Source: an uncultured Bacteroidales bacterium
GTDB taxonomy: Bacteria; Bacteroidota; Bacteroidia; Bacteroidales; UBA3824
NCBI GenBank assembly: GCA_905234655.1
Contig: CAJOJG010000033.1
Span: 1 to 36,859, forward strand
Direction of reading: 5' to 3'
DNA length: 36,859 nucleotides
The notes below the pieces were generated by a model. The model was not told where the DNA came from. It ran no database searches and worked only from the letters and a program-made list of their open reading frames with translations. A program made the translations under genes and the position numbers. Positions 32,172 through 36,859 of the stretch are shown one piece after another (positions within the stretch are counted from its first letter, which is position 1; each line of letters begins with the position of its first letter).

Positions 32172-33987
32172 ACTCAACAACATCTTCAATATCAGCCAGA
32201 TACAAAACTTGCAGAATCGCGCCAGCGACCCGTTGAAAAAATCTGCATACGTAGAATCGCCCATCCAAGTGGCAGATTTGAAGGCAGTTCTTTTCGACTC
32301 ATCGGTGGTGCAGGAAAAAACTCTTGATGTGTCGTTGAAGTTGGATTTGCAGTTTGGTCCAATCGACTTCACGCATAGTTACAACCAACTATACCGCGCC
32401 CTCGTCAATACTCCTGAACCCGACTACAACCTTGCCAACCTCGCCCTTGAATCCATCGACAGCAAATACGGCCCGTTCTTCATCGCCGGTGGCGACTGGG
32501 GCGGCTCTATTGCAATGCACTGCGAAATCGACACAATGTATCTAAAAGGTGACGAAACCCTTAGCGGCGAACTCGCTGGTGGCATGGGTGGTGTGTTTCA
32601 AGTATCGGGTGCGTTTGAATATTCATCTGACGGCTCCGACCTCCTGCGCAACAGCAGCCTCAACTTCAACATCTATGGCGGCAACTCAAACGAAACTGCA
32701 AATAGGTTGATGGCAGCCGCTACCAGTGGCAACGCCACCGACCTCACTCAATGGCAATACATTCTTGAAGATTGGGAATCATATCCAGACTTGAAAGAAA
32801 AAAATTCACTGCCAGCCGCCCTCGCCGAAATCAACAAGAAGACCGGCGACCGTTTCATCATGATAATCGACGAATGGGACATGCTCGTCAGGGACGACGA
32901 TTCGACCGTCCGCGACGAATACGTGAATTTATTGCGCTCGATGTTCAAGTCTAACATCGCCGACAAACTGTTCCTACTTGTCTATATGACGGGAATCCTG
33001 CCGATTATAAAGTACAAGACACAGCCGGCATTGAACAATTTCGCCGAATACAGCATCCTCGACCCTAAGTCAACAGCAAGATATTATGGTTTCACAAGGG
33101 ACGAAGTAATTGCGCTGTGCAAAAAATACAAAATGAGTTTCCCTCGCATGCGCCATTCATACGACGGCTACATAATCGGCGACGAAAAATCTATGTTCAA
33201 TCCCAACTCCGTGTCCCACAGCGTCATAGACAGAAGTTACGGAAGCTATTGGGGCAAGACCGCGCTCTACTCGACGATAGAATACTACGTCAAGTACGAC
33301 ACCGAACACCTCAAACCCCTGGTCACCAAAATGCTCAACGGCGAGAGCGTCAGGGTCAACATTTCGACATTCCGCAACGACATGCATTCCATCAAGACAT
33401 ACCACGACGTGCTGACGCTCTTGGCGCATTTGGGTTACCTGTCATACGACCCAAAGACCAAATCCGTGCGGATCCCCAACACCGAAGTCGCGCAGGAATT
33501 TGAAAACTCGCTGAGCGAATGTGGCTGGGGCTACCTATCGATGGCCTTGAACAAATCCTACCAACTTCTTCAGGCGACCATCGAAAAAGACAAGCGGTAC
33601 ATCGCCAAACACATCGACGAATACCACCGCGAGGCGACATCATTCTTAGAGTTCAACGACGAAAACTCAATGGCGTGCGCCATCAAACTCGCTTATTACG
33701 CGGCGATTACGGACTACGAGATATTCCGCGAACTGCCTACGGGCAAAGGCTTCGCCGACATGGTGTTCGTCCCGGTGGCGGGTTCGGTGTTCCCCGCTAT
33801 TGTCGTCGAACTCAAATGGGACAAGTCCGCAAAAGGCGCAATAGACCAAATAAAAAACAAGGAATACCCGCAGAAACTCCGCCGTTTTTCGCGCGAAATC
33901 GTATTGCTTGGAATCAACTACGACAAGGACGCAAAGGACATCAAATACGATGTCGAAATAGAAGGAATCAAAATTCCCAAAAAATAG
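32149..33987 (+). pseudogene. Chimeric ORF: MACPF-like segment joined to AAA/PD-(D/E)XK C-terminal part
   Basis: A 612-residue frame with no good start (it opens at a TTG; the first ATG is at residue 123). Residues about 50-208 look like the middle of a membrane-attack/perforin domain: SKYGPFFIAGGDWGGSI, then LAGGMGGVFQVSGAFEYSSDG and LNFNIYGGN. From about 212 the sequence is that of AAA-ATPase-like (PF09820 type) proteins but without their N-terminal P-loop: FIMIIDEWD (237-244), LFLLVYMTGILPI, RHSYDGY. It ends in a PDDEXK_9 nuclease-like domain with GFADMVFVP and AIVVELKWDK. Both halves lack an end, so this is probably the product of a deletion joining two unrelated genes in frame. A translated fusion cannot be excluded. 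Confidence 0.72.
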
Positions 33988-34135
33988 TCCCCACCAAATG
34001 TTACCAAAACGTTAAAAAACCCACTATTCACCAAAAAAAATTTGCATACCTGAAACTTTTTGACCAATTTTGACGTTTAGAACAATGATAAAACCATATA
34101 AACCATGAGAATAAAAGTGATAAAAATATATAATA

Positions 34136-34143
34136 GGGGGGGG
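34136..34143 (+). repeat. G8 homopolymer tract in the lipoprotein upstream region
   Basis: Eight consecutive G stand in otherwise AT-rich DNA 137 bases before the lipoprotein start codon at 34281. Tracts of this kind are prone to slipped-strand length change. No clear -33/-7 pair can be assigned around it. Confidence 0.7.
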
Positions 34144-34190
34144 TAAAATATACTTTACATTCCCCGAAACACCCAAATAGAGATACCTGC

Positions 34191-34247
34191 ATCCCATTCG
34201 GTTGCTGTGTCGAGACACGACACGGCAACCGAATGGGATATTTTTTT
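34191..34247 (+). terminator. Strong 22-bp terminator hairpin between accessory genes
   Basis: ATCCCATTCGGTTGC (34191-34205) pairs with GCAACCGAATGGGAT (34225-34239). A T-G wobble and a further 6 bp (34207-34212 with 34218-34223) extend the stem to a five-base loop, and a seven-T run follows (34241-34247). The stretch 33988-34280 holds no gene; apart from this hairpin and the G8 tract it is AT-rich. It ends transcription from the chimeric ORF, or acts as an attenuator if the lipoprotein promoter lies upstream of it. Confidence 0.86.
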
Positions 34248-34280
34248 ATAACTACATATTTATAAAACAATCATAAAACC

Positions 34281-36536
34281 ATGAAGAAAACAAAACTCAT
34301 CCTCGCCCTGATGCTCTCGGCGACCCTCGCCCTCCCCTCCTGCAAGGACGACGACCCAAAGGACACCCCCTCGAACACCGAGGAGGAGCAGACCGAAATC
34401 TCCGCCGACGACAAGGCCCTCGACCCATACGGCAAAGCCACCGAGAAGGCCATGACCCTCTACGGAATCGTCAACCAAGTATCCAACGTCGACTCCCTCC
34501 CCGACGACTGGCAGACCGCGACCTTCGCCGCAACGATAGGCGACAAGGACGGCGAATACGGCGCATTGACCAAGACCGTCGTCGCCGAATCCGCCGCACA
34601 AGTCATCGCCCGCTGGAACTCCCTCACAGGGCAGAACCTCGACACCACCGCCACATCAGGCACATGGAGCTACGACGGAATCGGAACCATGTCCCTCTCC
34701 GTCGGCGGCGACAACCCATTCGCCACCATCAGCCTCCAAATCCCACAAGTCCAGCTCGAAAGGATAAACTTCGTCACCGCCGCCCAGCTCGGCGAGAACG
34801 CAAGCTTCGTCCCCTACTACGAGTACGGCGACGTGGTGAAAGACAAGGACAACTGCTACTGGATCTGCATCCGCCCCGCAAACTCCGAGAATGGCAAAAA
34901 GCACTCCCACTGGGTCAGCCTCCAGTTGACTGACAGCAACCGCAAGACCTACAGTGCGAACAAGACACGTGAAGAACACGTCGTCCCCACAAAACTCGGC
35001 AAGAGCGTCGAAAAACTCACCTACTTCGCCGAACTCATCAGTGTCCTTCTCGACCCCTACAACTACACAGAAAACTGGTTCAAAGGCGGCAAACGCAAAC
35101 TCGGACTCTGCGACCTCGCCAACGACAAGTACACAAAACAATATATTGTGGCCCTCGCCAATCTTTGGGATTCCGAACGCATTTGGGAAAAAATAACAGG
35201 CACCATCGGCAAAGACTACTTCACAGAAGCCGCCAAAGACAAGAGCCTCACGATGTTCTACAACGGCTACTCCTCATTTGGCGTTACGATGACACTCTGG
35301 ACAGCCACATTCAGCGGCGACAACCTCTCATACGTGGCGACAAACGAACTCAACTGGAAAATGGCTAACAACAAATTCAACGTCAACGAGTACATCAACA
35401 CAGGCAAACGCGGCTCAAATACCAGCCAAGGACCCCAAAAAGCCATCGTAGTCCGCTACAAGGAATACACCGGCGACCCGGACGACAAGGCATCTTTTGC
35501 TACTGAGGAAGTATTGAGAACGGACAAAGTCGCCCAAGCCGCCGAAAACTCCAAACAATTCTTGAACAGGTCATACTACTTGACAGGCGATGTAGTGAAA
35601 GATACGGACGACAACAAATGGATTTGCGTACAAGGCTCCAATCATGGAACCGCTTTCTCATATTCAGATTACTCATACTTCATCAGTTTCGACGAAAAAG
35701 CCGTAGGAAAGAAACTCGAGAACGTGCCATCGTCCCAAAAACTCGTCGCACAAATACTGTTTGACATAGAAGTCACTCTTCACAACCTGCTTCTCAATAA
35801 TAACGAAAGACATACAAAATACCACACCTACAACAACATCAAGAATGTCGCAGGTGTGGATTTGCATGACATCGTGGCAGTCAGGGACACACTGCACAAG
35901 TTCCGCAAAGAAAGTGAGGCAAAAAACGTGTCGTGCGACTTCATAAGTGCCATATACAATAATAACGGCAGTCTAAGTGTCATGCGTGTCATCGGCGACT
36001 ACACAGCCGAACAACAGGATGGCGGCAGAGACTGGTCGTGGCGTTTCTACGACGTTTACACGCAGAACCCCACACGCTCCATGACACTCAAAGACCTCGG
36101 CGACGAAGCAACTATCAACAGCAACAACGCAGACAAATGGGTCACGTTGCCCTGGGTGGACTACTCAGTGGAACCAATTGTGCGGACAATAACACAAAAC
36201 ACGGGCAAACGCACCACGACGGAAAATGTCGCCGACCTCTCGCGTTTCATCTACCAAAGCGGCCGCAAGGCGCACCTCGGCACAATACCGGCCAACATGT
36301 ACCGCGAACCCCTCGTGGCATTTGCCGTAAAACGTGTCAAGGACAATGGACTACCGGCACAAAAATTCGAGGACGGCACCACATTCTCGCATCTCAGCAT
36401 CCAGACCGAAATCAACGAAATTTTTCAAGATGACTGGAATGGATTTGAAGCTAGTTCCAGTACTTACGACACATACAAAGACACACGTATATACCTCAAC
36501 GACAAAGCAGGATTCTCATTCGGATTATCAAACTAA
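34281..36536 (+). CDS. Large surface lipoprotein of unknown function, internal duplicated motif
   Basis: I do not recognise the family. The 751-residue product has a lipoprotein signal (LALPSC, Cys21) followed by KDDDPKD, a typical surface-export signal of Bacteroidota lipoproteins. Two copies of a motif are visible: YEYGDVVKDKDNCYWICI (about 180-197) and YYLTGDVVKDTDDNKWICV (about 432-450), each followed by an aromatic/Ser-rich strand ending in WVSLQ or YFISFD, which suggests a repeated domain. No enzyme signature or membrane segment is seen. The 5' third uses mostly C-ending codons, while the later part is richer in A/T, consistent with mosaic origin. A second member of the family follows after 17 bp and a remnant lies at 31911. 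Confidence 0.82.
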   Translation: MKKTKLILALMLSATLALPSCKDDDPKDTPSNTEEEQTEISADDKALDPYGKATEKAMTLYGIVNQVSNVDSLPDDWQTATFAATIGDKDGEYGALTKTVVAESAAQVIARWNSLTGQNLDTTATSGTWSYDGIGTMSLSVGGDNPFATISLQIPQVQLERINFVTAAQLGENASFVPYYEYGDVVKDKDNCYWICIRPANSENGKKHSHWVSLQLTDSNRKTYSANKTREEHVVPTKLGKSVEKLTYFAELISVLLDPYNYTENWFKGGKRKLGLCDLANDKYTKQYIVALANLWDSERIWEKITGTIGKDYFTEAAKDKSLTMFYNGYSSFGVTMTLWTATFSGDNLSYVATNELNWKMANNKFNVNEYINTGKRGSNTSQGPQKAIVVRYKEYTGDPDDKASFATEEVLRTDKVAQAAENSKQFLNRSYYLTGDVVKDTDDNKWICVQGSNHGTAFSYSDYSYFISFDEKAVGKKLENVPSSQKLVAQILFDIEVTLHNLLLNNNERHTKYHTYNNIKNVAGVDLHDIVAVRDTLHKFRKESEAKNVSCDFISAIYNNNGSLSVMRVIGDYTAEQQDGGRDWSWRFYDVYTQNPTRSMTLKDLGDEATINSNNADKWVTLPWVDYSVEPIVRTITQNTGKRTTTENVADLSRFIYQSGRKAHLGTIPANMYREPLVAFAVKRVKDNGLPAQKFEDGTTFSHLSIQTEINEIFQDDWNGFEASSSTYDTYKDTRIYLNDKAGFSFGLSN

Positions 36537-36553
36537 CTTAATAACAAATAACC

Positions 36554-36859
36554 ATGAAAAAACACTCACTCATCCCCGTCCTCGCCCTCATGCTGGCGAC
36601 GACACTCGCCCTGCCCTCATGCAAGGACGACGACGACCCAAAGGACAACCACACGTCCGACACCGAAGAAGGCGAAGCCATAGAAGGCGCAGAAGCCAAC
36701 GCCAAAGCCCTCAAATTCTGGGACGTAGCCAGCCAACTCGTGGGCACGTCCGCGTACACCACCGACTACGCCGACGCAACATTCGAGCCGACAATCGGAA
36801 CCCTCGAAGGAAACACGAGCATCGTCCTCGTAAACGACATGCAAGCCGCAGCCCAAAAA
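36554..36859 (+). CDS. Second lipoprotein of the same family, cut by window end
   Basis: The first 102 codons are present. The lipobox LALPSC (Cys23) is followed by KDDDDPKD and an acidic Glu/Ala-rich stretch, then FWDVASQLVGTSAYTTDYADATFEPTIG, which corresponds to LYGIVNQVSN...DWQTATFAATIG in the protein encoded at 34281. Surface exposure is likely from the acidic signal. It begins 17 bases after the previous stop codon, so the two are probably co-transcribed. Its first about 160 bases after codon 12 are nearly identical to the fragment at 31911. Function unknown. Confidence 0.85.
   Translation, partial: MKKHSLIPVLALMLATTLALPSCKDDDDPKDNHTSDTEEGEAIEGAEANAKALKFWDVASQLVGTSAYTTDYADATFEPTIGTLEGNTSIVLVNDMQAAAQK

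Noticed and set aside
34028..34270. 80-codon minus-strand frame in the intergenic region
   Set aside because: It covers the terminator hairpin and the G8 tract and shows no protein-like signal beyond chance hydrophobicity.

Overview
The window looks like a chromosomal segment from a member of the Bacteroidota, most likely a gut Bacteroidales. The signs are the conserved rimP-nusA-infB block, a short-form adenylate kinase, lipoproteins whose lipobox Cys is followed by acidic residues, promoters of the Bacteroidetes type (TTG, about 20 bases, TAnnTTTG), almost no Shine-Dalgarno sequences, and PorT-like and PorE-like envelope proteins. I cannot name the species.

Layout. (1) 1-2911, minus strand: three exported proteins, two of them OMP beta-barrel type, run into phoH, which is cut by the window edge. 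(2) 3187-4026: an RRM RNA-binding protein with a long Asn/Gly/Tyr-rich tail. (3) 4208-11071: a four-gene beta-mannan cluster of lipoprotein SGNH esterase, GH26 mannanase lipoprotein, second SGNH esterase and cellobiose/mannobiose 2-epimerase. The expected job is to deacetylate mannan, cut it and epimerise the mannobiose. (4) 11224-13625: hpt-adk on the minus strand and, divergently, purE plus an ABC ATPase. (5) 13653-20544, minus strand: an M23/LysM peptidase, infB, nusA, rimP and a membrane-anchored lytic transglycosylase. (6) 20695-24000: a DUF4369-DUF1460 fusion lipoprotein, class II aldolase fba and a PrsW-family protease. (7) 24555-30229, minus strand: two tandem PorE-like proteins (TPR-like, WD40/PD40, CRD, OmpA), one of which has lost the recognisable peptidoglycan-binding residues.

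(8) 30300-36859 is an accessory, rearranged region. It holds a short ORF that may be a truncated DUF3791-like gene, a 23-bp tandem repeat directly upstream of an intact AAA/DUF4143 ATPase, the 5' end of a surface lipoprotein gene fused to the end of that ATPase, and an ORF joining a MACPF-like segment in frame to the C-terminal part of an AAA-ATPase-like/PD-(D/E)XK protein. A strong terminator and a G8 tract follow, then two members of a large unknown lipoprotein family, the second cut by the window end. The first about 160 bases of the lipoprotein fragment at 31911 nearly match the gene at 36554, so the region has probably been shaped by recombination between family members. A second ATPase remnant (about 24060-24536) lies beside a 14-bp inverted repeat that resembles the 23-bp repeat.

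All calls come from reading the sequence and from knowledge of the families; no database search was run.
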